This document shows, one piece after another, positions 23,042 to 35,270 of a stretch of DNA of 64,000 nucleotides. Under the pieces are notes generated by a model, which had not been told where the DNA came from, made no database searches, and worked only from the letters and a program-made list of their open reading frames with translations. Numbering within the stretch: the stretch's first letter is position 1; every line of letters begins with the position of its first letter. The stretch is taken from contig OY744605.1 of the NCBI GenBank assembly GCA_963556255.1, forward strand, positions 38,721,108 to 38,785,107. The letters run 5' to 3'. This DNA is from Allolobophora icterica. Taxonomy: Eukaryota > Annelida > Clitellata > Crassiclitellata > Lumbricidae. The translations under genes were made by a program, and so were the position numbers.

Positions 23042-23208
23042 CTCGAAGTATTCCATTTGAAGATCAACACCCAGAGGAAGGTCCTCATAACTAAAGTAAG
23101 CCAATGCCAGGGCAGCAAACCCTCTGGAAGCTAACAGCGCTGCTCGACATTTCACTAAGCCTCCTACTCCCCCAAACATGTCTATAATACCAGGAAACGG
23201 TCCATCAC
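23042..23208 (-). CDS. ACOT/BAAT-family thioesterase copy 1, exon 3
   Basis: 167 bp, acceptor TTTTAG at 23210-23209, donor GTATGG. It encodes [18 protein letters not shown] and [18 protein letters not shown], the start of the alpha/beta-hydrolase domain of ACOT/BAAT proteins: oxyanion-side PGIIDMFG and the AL..GFA.LALAYF helix-strand. Phase 1 in, 0 out. The end, LQMEYFE, continues into exon 4 as in family members (DYFEEAVNYL-type). Confidence 0.93.
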
Positions 23209-23555
23209 CTAAAAGAAATAAAATAATAGAATTAAACCTTTTATTTTCCTTCACTGTGAATATTTATTGACTTAAACAAACAAACTCCTATCTGAAAGCG
23301 TAATGATAGACAAAATGCGAGTTCTAGGTGGGGAGTGGGCAGTGGATGCGCCAGAAGTTTAAGTTAGGGAGTGAAGGTTGCAAGCCACTCGTTGCCAGAA
23401 GCATATATTTATAGGGTAAGTGGACAAAGCGGCCAGAAAGCGAGAGAAGTTGCAAACGTTCTTTTGAATTTTTACGCTGTTTCCACGACAGTCTATTGTG
23501 TGAAAGAAAACTTTGACCAATCGCCATTAGAAACAAGATCATAATACGGTAAGAT

Positions 23556-24100
23556 TCAATTCAATTCAATTCCTTTATTCGGTAACCATCTAGAAACAGA
23601 ATATATAGTTTTTATAGTGCTAGTTGACATGTATCAGTTTACTCAGAAGGTCGTGGATATTATTGGGTCTGGTGCCACTATATATATACCAATATCCTGG
23701 AACGTTGTGCCTGGTAATGAAGAATTGTCCTGGCGTGCCCATCTCCCTGCTGGTGCTGAACCATACGATTTTCATCCTCGAGAAAGACCAATTTATAGCC
23801 CTGGACGGAAGTTCCCTTGAACGGTAGCCTGTCTGAGGTCGTGCCAGCTGCTGAAGCCCTGTTAGGATTGTCACAGGTTGAAAGATCCAAGCTGAGAATA
23901 GGAGTAATGGAGGGAACAGTCCCTCGTTTTATTACTCCAAAAAGAGGGATGCTCTCCAGCTTGACTCAGAGAAAAGGGGCGAAATTCAGAAAGGGATCCG
24001 TCACAATAATAGCGACAATAATAATAAGAAGAATGAGAGTGATGATGATGGCAATCACACTGACGATAATGCTCGGTAAGTATTTGGAATCTTGATGGCT
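23556..24100 (-). mobile_element. LINE 3' end fragment with (AATTG)n tail
   Basis: On the minus strand an AATAAAGGAATTGAATTGAA sequence (complement of 23558-23580) looks like a polyadenylation signal plus a simple-repeat tail of a LINE. The body upstream (to about 24100) has no recognisable RT motif. Confidence 0.45.
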
Positions 24101-24670
24101 TCCTCAGATAAATAATAAGGGGTTAAAACAATGGGCATGAAAGATGGGGGTACGGTACCCTCCAGTCTAAAAAGTAGGGGAACGAGCACCCCTCCTAACC
24201 CCACCTCCGTAAATTATGCATATGCGATTCACGTGAAAGCGTAAATGTTTATTGACTTGTTGCAATGAGTATGGAATTCCTTGTCTTCAAATAATCAACA
24301 ATTTCACCTATATCTGATACACTGTATACCAAGGACTCATCTACGGTGTCGAGTTTGACGACAATAGAACATGGTTACTACAGTTGAGATAAGAAATAAT
24401 GTAAACTAATATAATCATCTCCGCACATGTAGCTTAGGGAATATTTAATTGGTGTGACTTTTAAAATGGATTTCTAATATATTATCAAAATCTATCTTAT
24501 GACTTATGGTTGATGTTGTCTACACTTGATGTAATATAAATTATATTTCCTCTTACACCCTTGCAAAGGCGTTAATGTTTTTTATGTTTATATTCGTTTA
24601 ATGAAACAACAGACATAACGCTGTAGGTGTACAAGGAAGTGAATTAAAATTGTTAATTGTTAATAATAGC
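24101..24670. other. Intron 2 of ACOT copy 1, unassigned part and 3' region of the LINE
   Basis: AT-rich. The part next to 24671 is presumably the LINE 3' UTR, but no clear tail was seen. Confidence 0.4.
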
Positions 24671-26593
24671 TTAGTAAGAGTTAGAAAATAACATTCTAGA
24701 TATGAAGTTTCGAGAGTCTTTATCTGGTAGATTAAAATTGTGAGGACGATTTCTTAGGGAGTAAGGAGTAATATGGTTGGTTGGGAATAAACATCTAATT
24801 GAGTGATTTTCATTGAGTAAAGCTGCTTTAAATAAGGCCATTTCGGCTTTGAGCACAAGCTCAGCTATGGAGGGAGAGATAGTTTGAACATATCCAAATC
24901 GTTTGAGTTTGTTCAGGAATTGTTCAAGGCGCAATTTATCCTTGCCACTTATAAGGCCCCACCAGGCTGGAGAAGCATATAAGGTTCTAGATACGATTGT
25001 TGCATCAGTGATGAGATGTAGTGAGTCTTGAGATGCTCCATGATTTTTGATAGTTCTTAGTGCAAAAAAGGAGGAGGTTCCACTTTTTATCAGTTGATTG
25101 ATGTGCTCAGTGACTGTTAATTTTTCTCCGATGGTGACTCCGAGAATCTTGATTGATGTTGACCGTTTAACTCCTGTGATTGAAGGGTTGTCAGAAAGTG
25201 AGGGTTGGTTGCGTTTGATGATAGCCATTTCCCGAGTTTTATCAGGATTGATTTTCAGGTTCTTTGTTTCAGACCAATTGTAAATATGTTGGATTTCATC
25301 ATTGGCTGTATTTAATGAATTGGATCCAATTAATAAGTATGTATCATCAGCATATTTGGATAGACGATTTTGATGGTGAATAGGATGGAGATCAGAGATA
25401 CAGACAATAAATCCAGTGGGGCCGAAAACTGATCCCTGTACAACACTGGCATTAATTGAGATGATGATGGATTTGGTTCCATTAAAAATGGTATAGTGGT
25501 TCCTGTCTTGGAGATAGTTAATTAACCAGTTATATATATTGTCTGGAAGGGAAAGTGAAGCTAGTAAGTGTGCAATGGCAGAGTGACTGACAGAATCAAA
25601 AGCTTTAGAAAAATCCATTGAGATCATGATAACATATTTATTATTTTTGAGAAGGTCTGTTGCATGATGTATGATAGAGGTTATTGCTGCAGTGGTAGAA
25701 CCAGTAGGTTTAAATGCAAATTGATCATGAAGGGAAATATGTTTTGGCAAGCTTTGAAAACTAGGATAGATAAAGGACTGGACTACTATACGTTCAACAA
25801 GTCTAGATAAAACAGAAAGAACGGAAATAGGTCGGAAATCAGAAGGTTTTGTTGGATGAGAGATCTTGGCCTTGGGACGTATGATGGCAGTTTTCCATTG
25901 GCTAGGAACAAAAGATTGAATTAATGATTGGTTGATTAGTTGGGAAAGGACATAGGAATAACCAGGTGCAGTTATTCTTAGAAACCAAGCAGGAAGGCCA
26001 TCATGGCCATCTGCAGTATGTTTAAGATGATCTAGTAAATTGAATATTCTAGTTTCTGTTACAAGAGTCTGCTGAGAGGTGGTAGTAGCTTTAAAGAGGG
26101 AAGCTATATAATTAGGATCAGTGGAGGCGTCAGCAAAAAATTTATTTAGATCGTCTGCACTTATTGATGAGGATGTTGAGGGATGGTTTGGTTTCTTAGT
26201 GAGTAGATTTACTTTCTTCCAAAGGGATTGAGGACTTTCTCGAGGGTTGGAATATTTAAGGAATGATGCATTCTTTTTTGAGATGGCTTTAGCAATCCTA
26301 AGAGTTAAAGCTTCGGCTTTCTCATTTTTTCCTTTCCGCATGAGTCGGTTTTTAAGTCGAAGCAATCGCTTTATTTCTGGAGTAATGTGTGGAGGATCTT
26401 TAGATGTAAAGGAGATGTATCCCTTATCGGCTAATATCGAACGCAATGCAATCCATTTGGGATGATCTGAACCAGTGAGAGGCAGATCCTCTTCAACTAC
26501 AATTCGCACCTTAAAAATAAAAGAATTATATTGGATATCTGAAGGCGAAAGAGCAGCTGGGTTAAACAGATATTTATCACTTAAAAGCTTCAT
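24671..26593 (-). mobile_element. Jockey/CR1-like LINE with an intact 640-codon reverse transcriptase ORF
   Basis: One uninterrupted frame from ATG 26593. Motifs in order: FRPIS (residues 253-257), FSKAFD (328-333), VVQGSVFGP (384-392, where PQGS is usual), the catalytic KYADDTYL (YADD 414-417), NLKINPDK (~445) and ILGVTIGEKL. The last ~150 residues are the usual LINE C-terminal region. No endonuclease domain precedes it, so the copy is 5'-truncated and probably cannot jump by itself, but the absence of stops shows it is young. It lies in intron 2 of ACOT copy 1, in the same orientation as the gene. Confidence 0.9.
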
Positions 26594-26725
26594 TATAAGC
26601 TTTCGAAGTTTAGCTGTTTGTATTGAATCAAATTATAATCAATGCTAATAGCTAATAGGCAGAAACATTATTCATGGATGCACTTAAGTTATGTTTAAGG
26701 ATTTGAGGTGAAAGTGGTTGTGTAC

Positions 26726-26998
26726 CTGGAGGCAGATAAAGTACCCCTCTGATCGATCCAGCCCTGATTGGAAATGCAAGGACCTCTGGTGACTGGTAGT
26801 ATCGCTTCAGAGTTGTCTGCGCCAACAGTAACTTCTCGTGCTTCGCGATGTCCTCTTTGCCTATTATGTGTTGGTAGCCATTATAAAGATAGAGGTTGAC
26901 AAGGAAAGGAGTCTCTACGTTCTGCTTGATCAGTCGAAGTCCTGGTATTTGACCAGCGCCTTGTTTCATACTCCAGAGGAGACCCATTGGCTCAACGC
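26726..26998 (-). CDS. ACOT/BAAT-family thioesterase copy 1, exon 2
   Basis: 273 bp (phase 1/1), acceptor TGTAG at 27000-26999, donor GTACAC. It encodes VEPMGLLWSMKQG, the hallmark of the family's N-terminal Ig-like domain, then the linker to the hydrolase domain, with RYYQSPEV and GSIRGVLYLPPG. In relatives this domain precedes the catalytic domain and helps shape the acyl pocket. No stop or frameshift is seen. Confidence 0.93.
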
Positions 26999-27712
26999 CT
27001 ACAATCATAGGCCTAACCTTGATTTCATTATATAACAATGTACTCAAAATATTGCTCATAAGTGTCACATAATAGGCATATGAGTAGCAAGAAGTTTAAT
27101 GAAAGTGAGAAATAATGAGTGAGAAAGACAACTCCATTCACAATCTTCAAGGTTTTTAATGTCACTTTTCGTCCAGAAAAATCAATTAGGGGGATTGTTT
27201 GCAGATTCTAGGCCTATATTTAAATCAGTTAAAATCTCTATACCATTACTGGGCAACTATTTACAACTACAGGTATGATATCGGGCTACTTTGCTGTACA
27301 TATGGAGTTCTGCAGTGTGACTCTCCTTAACGTTAACGGTAAGGAAAATGTTCGTTACTGTGTTGTATGAGCTTACTTATGACTGCTCGCCCCTCGACCA
27401 ACTGTAATTCTATGTAAAGGAATATCAAAGCGTCCAGTTATCATATTTGTATGAAATCGACGTTTGTATAGGCCTAGTGTGCTAACATAATTGATTTGAA
27501 TTGCGATCAACAGTTTGCTCATTGATTTGCTTGTGAAACTAAGTCACCTAAATAAGCAGCAGTACACTATCGGCGGAATTGAAAACTTTGTGTTTAGCCA
27601 TTCCCAGAACGCAAAATCCTAGTGCTGTCAATATTAAAAAAGTTTGCAAATCACTAAATCTAAGCAAGGTAAACCTTTAAAGATAAAGATAAGCTGTTAT
27701 TTATTCTCTCAC

Positions 27713-27953
27713 CGTAAAATGTTCCTCCCAATGAAGGCATACTGTTGCAATCAACTCTTCCTGTAGCATCGGAAATGTAGAATGCGTGTGACACGAATAT
27801 CTTGTCGTCTTCATCGAGAATAGCAGCGATCGTAACTTGTTGGAATGAACCAAGTCCCTTGACCTTAATGTGGACTACGTCATCGACCAGTGCAACATCT
27901 GGCTGCGCTCGTATATCCACCGATCCTGAAGACATGGCTGCAAAAATACTCAT
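27713..27953 (-). CDS. ACOT/BAAT-family thioesterase copy 1, exon 1 (start)
   Basis: 241 bp from ATG 27953 to donor GTGAGA (27712); phase 1 out. It encodes the start of the N-terminal domain: ALVDDVVHIKVKGL, FVSHAFYISDATGRVD and SMPSLGGTFYG, all strong family motifs. The frame is open upstream to a stop near 28005 with no other ATG; ATG 27935 is an alternative start. Exons 1-5 together give about 294 residues of the ~420 usual for the family. A 5' untranslated exon is possible. Confidence 0.9.
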
Positions 27954-27977
27954 CGTCTGGACTGACAATGATAGCAC

Positions 27978-28904
27978 GGCAGAGAAAACGACAGATTTGC
28001 GACACTATATCCTATGGTCTGAAGTGTCGATCAGATGCACATTGCTCAATGCTCATCTGTTGTGTCCATGCCCGATTCAATGGCTTATAGTATAAAAAAA
28101 TGAGCACTCCCCTAAATCCCATTTAGGGACCCGGGGTGATCGATTGTTGCTTTGTGCACATTGTTTACGACAATGCCTAATATTAGATATGGAAATTGCA
28201 CACCCTATATTCATTTGTGTTGCCAAAGAGTTGAAGCGTTATAATACACTTACCTATACAATGTGAATCTCAGGTGAAATAGGTAAATTCACTATATTAC
28301 TTTTCTTATACAATTGGGACTCAACACAAGTGCAGCAGTCTATAGCTAGATGCACCTGTGTATACTGCCAATACTGTTAGCCGAAGTTATCATCGCTGTT
28401 CTAGACTTTGATCATGATTTAGATTTACATTTATATGTAGGTCATTATATATGGCGTGTGACATCACGCCTTTATATATAAACGCATAGTTTCGGATATT
28501 GAACTGTCGGTGTATTATATAAGAGGCCTGTAGGTCTATATGCCGAAGAACTGCATTAGGCCATGTAGGCTTAACTTTAGGTTGATGTAAATGTAGGCCT
28601 ACACAGTTTTCTTTAGCGACCTATGACGTCGACCCCGTTCATTTTAAAGTTTTCAATGAATTGATCGTTCTGATAAAATTGTGGACCATAGGCCTATAGC
28701 ATAGAGGCAATGTCCCACAGTTGGTTGAATAATAGGTTGGATAAAGAAAAGTACACTATAACTGTGTTGAATTAATGGTACAAACAAACATTGTTATGCG
28801 CAAACGTATTATGGTTCATTGCCTATCTATAGTCTATTACCAGATTCAAACCGTGACAGAAACGTCTTCTTCCCACAAATCTTCTTTTATTTGAAATAAG
28901 TAAG
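27978..28904. other. 5' flank of ACOT copy 1
   Basis: Contains the presumptive promoter region of copy 1 (transcribed leftward). No clear TATA box at a sensible distance. Several TAGGCCTA octamers occur (28598, 28690). Confidence 0.35.
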
Positions 28905-29010
28905 TAAGTAAGTAAGTATATTCTTTATTTTTACCGGCTGCAAGACGCACTCCGGTGTACATACAACATGTAAACAACTGTCATCAAGTCAATATGAATA
29001 AAGCATTCTA
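28905..29010 (-). mobile_element. LINE/SINE 3' end with (TACT)n tail
   Basis: On the minus strand, sequence with GGAGTGCGTCTTGCAG, an AATAAAG-like signal and a (TACT)n tail. Related tails are at 45830-45945 (+), 35190-35265 (+) and 63080-63207 (+), so a common non-LTR family uses this 3' end. Confidence 0.6.
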
Positions 29011-29849
29011 CATATAAAAGTTTTTTTATGTTATTATCAGCTATTGCTAAAACTCGGTCATGAGAACGGGGCCGGAGAGAATATGCCAACAGTTTTTTAG
29101 GTGGAAGTAGCTCGTGGAGGACATGGCCAGGATTAAATAAAAGTTTAGACTAGACAAAACAGTTTTTGAAAAGCAATTTTAAATAATCTTGACATGAAAC
29201 TATATTTTCAATTCTTAACACGTCGACATATATTATGTCTTTCATCTCCTTCAATCAAATCACTATTCATCTTCCTCCTTTATTTAATAGCATTTCTCAA
29301 AGGAATTATCAGGAACATTGTATAAAACTCGCTTGCCATGGCTGCCGGTCTTAAACAATGTCGCACGATTTCATCTTCGTAAGAAGGAGAATACCGTTAA
29401 GCTGCTGAAAAAGATCGATACGAACATACATTTATCACTTTACGAAGTTAGCATTCCTGTCCTCAAGATGTCCAAAGTGATTCAACATGCAGCGGTGACA
29501 TGACACCTGCTATTTTGACACACTATTAGGAACGAAAACAAAGACGGAAGGAGCGCATATGACAAGCTATTCCTCATAGTTAAACTGCCTCTCTGTCTGT
29601 CAGGCTTCAATTTGTTTCGGCGAGTCTGGTATGCACTAAATCGCCGGTTTTCGAGACCGTTAATGTGATACAACGCTATTATCACACCATGCTTTTTCCC
29701 TCCGACAACTATGCACCTTGCTCGAGTTGCCTAGAAATAGGTCTACATTTGGACTGTGAGCAACTCCAAAGGCATAGGCTAGGCTTTTGCTTGTTACTCG
29801 AATCGGACAAATTTATTGGGGTTTTATTTATTTATTCATTTTATTAGTA
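29011..29849. other. No gene recognised
   Basis: AT-rich, no conserved motif seen. Confidence 0.35.
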
Positions 29850-30250
29850 ACTAGCTGTCCTAACCCGTGAAAAATCACGGTATATAAAAACAATTATTAT
29901 TATAACGTCATATTATAGGCCTATAGCCGTCGTCAAGACAACCGTCAAGACAACCGTCGCCAAGGCGGCAGTATAGTGACGTCACAATAGTGTTTGTTTA
30001 CGGGACAGACAGACAGACAGACAGACAGACGTACAACGGTTATTATGTAAGTTGATTAACTTACATAATAACCGTTGTACGTCTGTCTGTCTGTCCGTCC
30101 CGTAACAAACACTATTGTGACGTCACTATACTGCCGCCTTGGCGACGGTTGTCTTGACGACGGCTATAGGCCTATAATATGACGTTATTGTTATCACTGC
30201 AATAATAATTGTTTTTTATATACCGTGATTTTTCACGGGTTACAGCTAGT
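29850..30250. repeat. ~400-bp near-perfect inverted repeat (foldback/MITE-like)
   Basis: Starts ACTAGCTGT and ends ACAGCTAGT. The arms (29850-30053 and 30058-30250) contain ACCCGTGAAAAATCACGG, GACGGTTG and (ACAG)n blocks in mirror order and pair almost throughout, with a tiny loop near 30055. Related end sequences occur at 30600-30625 and 33905-34050. No coding content. Target duplication unclear (TA or none). Confidence 0.85.
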
Positions 30251-30624
30251 AATAATATAAACGAACAGAAATGTCAAGTGTGTGTGTGTGTAAAACAAAA
30301 CAAATGTAACGCGCCTCTCACTGGCTGTAATGACGTCACAATGACCAATGATGTCACAAATCAGACGATCACTTCGTTTAAAGTAAATTTTTATATACAG
30401 TAAACGGCTGCTCTTTTAAACTAAGGATTTAGCGATTGACTACATTATCCAGCCTCAACTTCACAACAGAGCTTATCTCGCACTCTGAAAGTACATTTTC
30501 AATTTTTTAAATCCGTCTTAGCGACTTGATATGACATATATATCGCCGATAAATAATACCCCCTGTACAATTGGAAAATACATTTTCAAATTTCTTTTGC
30601 CGTATTAGGACGGGCAAACATCTA

Positions 30625-30625
<1 letters not shown>

Positions 30626-30711
<86 letters not shown>
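30626..30711. repeat. (ATT)n microsatellite
   Basis: About 86 bp of ATT repeats directly after CATCTAGTT, the end of a sequence related to the inverted repeat upstream; the repeat may be the element's tail or target. Confidence 0.97.
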
Positions 30712-30779
30712 TTTCCCCGAGGTACATATAATCCCTCAGGAGTCTAAAAAAAATTATGCTAGGAGCTGTTGTTGAATGT

Positions 30780-30876
30780 CTGAAAAATCAGGCCTCGTCC
30801 TCTGCAACATCAGTAAAAGTGCCACGAAATGCGATGGCGTTGTACCGCTGGATGCAGATGGAAAAGCGCTGAAAGC

Positions 30877-30961
<85 letters not shown>

Positions 30962-31240
30962 GTTTGTTTGCACCCGAGGTAGTTCTGTTCCCTCAGGCTA
31001 TGAAATTATGTCCGAAAACTGTGCGGTGGGTGTCTGGAACGACTCACTCGACAAGATACGGCTGCTCGAAGGTTCCCATAGCAACCGTGCTAATGGAAGA
31101 ACAGCCTGAGACTCTGGATGGACGGGCAATTATAACAATCGGCTCAGAATCCGCGACTTGGGCACAAGTGTCTTTCGGTGTTCCGCAAAGCTTATTGCAA
31201 CAATCAGAGAAAAATGGCTTAACTCTCTGTCAATAAGTGT
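30780..31240 (+). mobile_element. LINE RT remnant around an (ATT)n tract
   Basis: At 31080-31195 the plus strand reads EQPETLDGRAIITI and TWAQVSFGVPQ, resembling the strand before the GVPQG motif of a LINE RT. A homologous piece lies at 35330-35460. An (ATT)n tract (30878-30960) interrupts it. Confidence 0.45.
30878..30960. repeat. (ATT)n microsatellite
   Basis: About 83 bp of ATT repeats, giving poly-Ile, poly-Tyr or poly-Asn frames that are not genes. Confidence 0.97.
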
Positions 31241-31960
31241 TTAAATCGGCTAATTCTTTCTAGGTATCTCGCATTGATATGGGCTCCCTGCGGTAAGAAA
31301 CAAGGCTACTAAATATAAGATAATCCAAAGTTATTTTAAGGTAAAAATGTCAATATAAGAGAAAACTCAAAGGCAATGGCCAAAGCTCAGTCAAATACTG
31401 TTACATTTTGACTATTATTTTAACTGTTTGCTCAGGCCCATAAGGGCTACCTTCTCTAAGACATATGACCAACAATCGAACACGGTCTAATGTTATTTCA
31501 AGGTCCAACGTCAACATCAAAGGAAAACGCCCTTAACGCAGCCAAATATTGTTCTATTTGGGTTATTCTTTTACCTGTTTGCTCGGGCCGATAAGAGCAA
31601 CATTCGAGAAGACATATTACCAAAAAGCTTACATAATCCAAGCTTATTTCAAGGTCAAAATGTCAAACCAAGAGAAAATGGCCATAGCTCAGAGTTATGG
31701 TCATTTCTCCTTGATTTTGACCTTTTGACCTTGAAATAACCTTGGATGATGTTAGCCTTTTAGTATAGACAAAATGAGGTAGGGGAGAGAAAACATAAGC
31801 TGTCCAAGAGCATACCGCTTACGATCATAACGCCTGTTTTCTCAGATGGCGAGCAATTGTTCATTAGACACCAGCGCTATAGTTACCAATCAAGCAAGTT
31901 AAGAAAGTCAAGAAATAATTAGGATAAGTACACAGTTCGATTCTTTTTTAAACAGGATAA
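31241..31960. other. No gene recognised; imperfect ~170-bp repeats
   Basis: A sentence-like motif (AAGGTCAAAATGTCAA, then GAGAAAA.., then CTCAG) recurs near 31340, 31500 and 31650, suggesting an old tandem repeat. Nothing coding was seen. Confidence 0.4.
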
Positions 31961-31967
31961 AAGTCGT

Positions 31968-33660
31968 TTATTTAAGAGTCGTTTTTACTTTTAACCGACG
32001 TTGTAAGAACATGTCGCACTTGTGTTGTCGGCTCCGTCGACGACGCCCTCGTCGCATCATCGCTCGACAACCGTACGCATCGTTGTGGAGTCCTAACCAC
32101 AGGCCAGTCGGAACTATCCCTAACTTTTCCCAGGCTAAGATCGGAGACGGGGGCAAATTTTCATTTAGTATTACTACCAGGGTTTCTATAGTCCATTCTG
32201 GGCTTACCAAGAAGGCGTTCGCTTCTTTGTAATACATCCCTATTAAAGGAGTTTTCCGGGGTATCTCTATTACTCACCGGAAGTGTATCCGGGCTGATGG
32301 TCGAGTGGGAATGCACGGCTACCAGACGGGCAGCAGCCCCAGCTAAGCTGGAACCAGGGTTCGTGGTTGACTCCACAACGAATTGATTAACAGACGACGA
32401 TTCTAGTCGATCCATGCGGCTCTTCTTGGCGCTCTAAAACGTTCTATTGAGTGACACTCAGTCGTTCCAAGGCTAACTCTACCGATACAGATCTTCCTCT
32501 GTCTGTTTCACGAGAATCCATATTATCAAGTTGCACATATTTTATCAATTTATTCTTAGTCAAAATGAAACGTACAATCTTATACTATTTTAATCTTTTA
32601 GATTACAGTCTTCTGCAGATTTGGAGAACTTACATGGTCGACGTTGCTATCCCTTATATAGATTCGGATACCCGCCACGGTTGCTAGGGACGCGGATACC
32701 CCCTCCTTTACAACTATAAGGCTAAGTTTTCTCCGAATTACTACTACAGGAGCAAAGATCGCTTACTGACGATGTGAATCAACGGAAAGAGATTTCTTTC
32801 GGGCGGCCGTTTCGTGTGCAGAATTTGACTGTAATCAGATTTCGATTTCCAGCTCACCTATTGCTAATTTACCGACTTCGTACAAGAACGACGCACAGAA
32901 CAACTAGCAATTTAATAGCGTATCGGTAGATATCCAACTGATAAAAATATATCGAATTAATTTCATTCCTAGATCCTTAGTCGCTAGTTTCCACAGACAT
33001 GCTCGCAGCTAACTAATGTTAAGATGTTTCTCTGCTGACTAATGTTAGGATGCTAAATAATATTATATAACTAATATTACATCATTCAACTAACATTACA
33101 GTACTGTTCTGCTTTAGCTATCACATTATTATCTCGCTATCATTCCCATGTTAATGTTCCTGTGTGCGGTGCGCCATCCAGTTTTCTCCAATAAACGGAA
33201 ATATATACTTCACTCACGAAGAGAACGAACTTGGATCCGATCGAAACATGGAATCGACTTAAATCCAGAGTAGAGGATGATTTATCCAACCCCGACAAGA
33301 ATACATCAAATTTACTCCGCTCACGAAGAGAACAAACTTAGGCCTATATCCGATTGAAACGGTGAATCGACTTAAATCCCATTTAACAGCAAACGATTAT
33401 TTATTCGACAACGATAAAGTTCGGTCGCACAGACTATCGAACTTATCGAAATAACCGTGCTCTAGCGCCTCAGCTAACGCCCGACAAACGATCTGTAGGC
33501 CACCGAATTACGAGAACTTTTGTGGTCGAGGTTGCGATCCCTTATATAGATTCGGATACCCGCCACGGTTGCTAGGGACGCGGATACTCCCTCCTTTAGT
33601 CCGTCGACATAAAGTTACTTTTAGATCGTTAATCTTCCTTCAAAGGGATACCGTTGACGC
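31968..33660 (-). other. Possible LTR-element or viral-like remnant with repeated TATA-box segments
   Basis: A ~75-bp segment with CCCTTATATAGATTCGGATA and CGCCACGGTTGCTAGGGACG occurs at about 32636-32710 and again at 33513-33598. On the minus strand it carries a TATA box (TATATAAGG). Two short minus frames (32415-32161 and 32237-31968) lie downstream of one copy but match nothing I recognise. A ~105-bp direct duplication (CACGAAGAGAAC...CGACTTAAATCC) lies at 33212-33380. LTR identity is inference. Confidence 0.3.
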
Positions 33661-33829
33661 CGCTTAACCTCGTCTTTTTTAAATCGGGTAATCTGTCTGC
33701 TGTCCGTTCATCTCTGTGTGCACGTATGTGTCAATGTATCGTTAACTTCTACCCAGCCGGCGACGGAGGCTTTCTTTTGAAGTCGACTGTCCGTGTGCTG
33801 TCCATGTGCGTATCTCTGTTTGTCGCTTC

Positions 33830-35040
33830 TTTTCAAACAAAGAGAATAGGTAGTTATGGTTACGATTGTCTTCAAACAGCGAGCATTACGTAAATATTTG
33901 GTCACTAGTGTATTTGCCCGTCATATTATGACGTCATATAATAGGCCTATATGTATCCTTGGTTATCGCCGTCGTCAAGACGGCAGGTTTATGTTTCACA
34001 ATAGAACAGAACCCGTTTGTGACGTAGCGTTTATCGTCGGACGGACACTATAATGGAAACTATATACATAGATGATTTTGTTTTCAAACAAAGAGAATAT
34101 GTTGCTATGGTAACGATTATTTTCAAACTAAGAGAATACGTAGATAGGCATATATAGCTACGACTGTTTCAAACAGAGAGAATACATAGATGTGGTTATG
34201 ATAGCTTTCAAACACAAGCATGCGTTGATCGGATTACTATTGGCTTCAAACAAAGTGAATACATACATATGGTACAACTGTTTTAAAAAGGAAGAATGCG
34301 TAGATATATGGTTACGATCGTCTTCAAACAGAGAATATGTACATATGAATACGATTGTCTTCAAACAGAGAATATGTACATATGAATACGATTGTCTTCA
34401 AACAGAGAATATGTACGTATGAATACGATTGTCTTCAAACAGAGAATATGTACGTATGAATACGATTGTCTTCAAACAGAGAATATGTACGTATGAATAC
34501 GATTGTCTTCAAACAGAGAATATGTACATATGAATACGATTGTCTTCAAACAGAGAATATGTACATATGAATACGATTGTCTTCAAACAGAGAATATGTA
34601 CATATGAATACGATTGTCTTCAAACAGAGAATATGTACATATGAATACGATTGTCTTCAAACAGAGAATATGTACATATGAATACGATTGTCTTCAAACA
34701 GACGATACGTAGATAATAGATATAGTTACGATTGTCTTCAAACTAAGAGAATACGTAGGTCTAGACATGTTGACGATTGTTTTCAAGCAGTAGAATACGT
34801 AGATATAGCTACGATTGTCTTCAAACAGAAGAATTATTGATATGGTTAGCAGTGCCTTCAATCAAAGAAAATACATAGATATAGGCTAATGCCTACGATT
34901 ATTTCAAACAAAGGGAAGACTTAGAAACTAGATATGGGTACGATTGTTTTAAACAATGAGAATACATAGATATATAGTTACGACTATCTTGAAGCAAAGA
35001 ATACGTAGATTTTAGGTTACAAATTTCAAACAAAGAAAAT
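33830..35040. repeat. 37-bp minisatellite, core 34325-34697 with degenerate flanks
   Basis: About ten nearly perfect units of period 37 (GAGAATATGTACATATGAAT plus ACGATTGTCTTCAAACA) occupy the core. The variant ACGTATG replaces ACATATG in some units. Degenerate units (CAAACAAAGAGAATA...) extend on both sides for several hundred bases. Confidence 0.95.
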
Positions 35041-35189
35041 ACGTAGGTCTATACTTACACATTTAATTACACATTTACAATTTAATCTAATTTAATTTAA
35101 TTTAGGTTAATTTTATTTTAATTTTCTCATTTCATATTCTCTTTTTTTCTAGGTAGTTTGTGCCTGCACTTGTCTTATTTTGTTTCTTA

Positions 35190-35270
35190 CACTTGTATAA
35201 CCCGTTTGTTAGCCGCAGTGCGTTTGCAGGCGGAGCATTAAAGTCCATACTTACTTACTTACTTATTTCA
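35190..35270 (+). mobile_element. LINE/SINE 3' tail with (TACT)n
   Basis: GCAGTGCGTTTGCAGGCGGAG, then ATTAAAG and (TACTTACT): a short 3' end related to 45830-45945. Confidence 0.5.

Noticed and set aside
30776..31236. Poly-Ile, poly-Tyr and poly-Asn frames
   Set aside because: They are the three frames of an (ATT)n microsatellite.
34325..34697. CRISPR-like array of regular repeats
   Set aside because: Units are contiguous with no unique spacers, and the genome is eukaryotic; this is a minisatellite.
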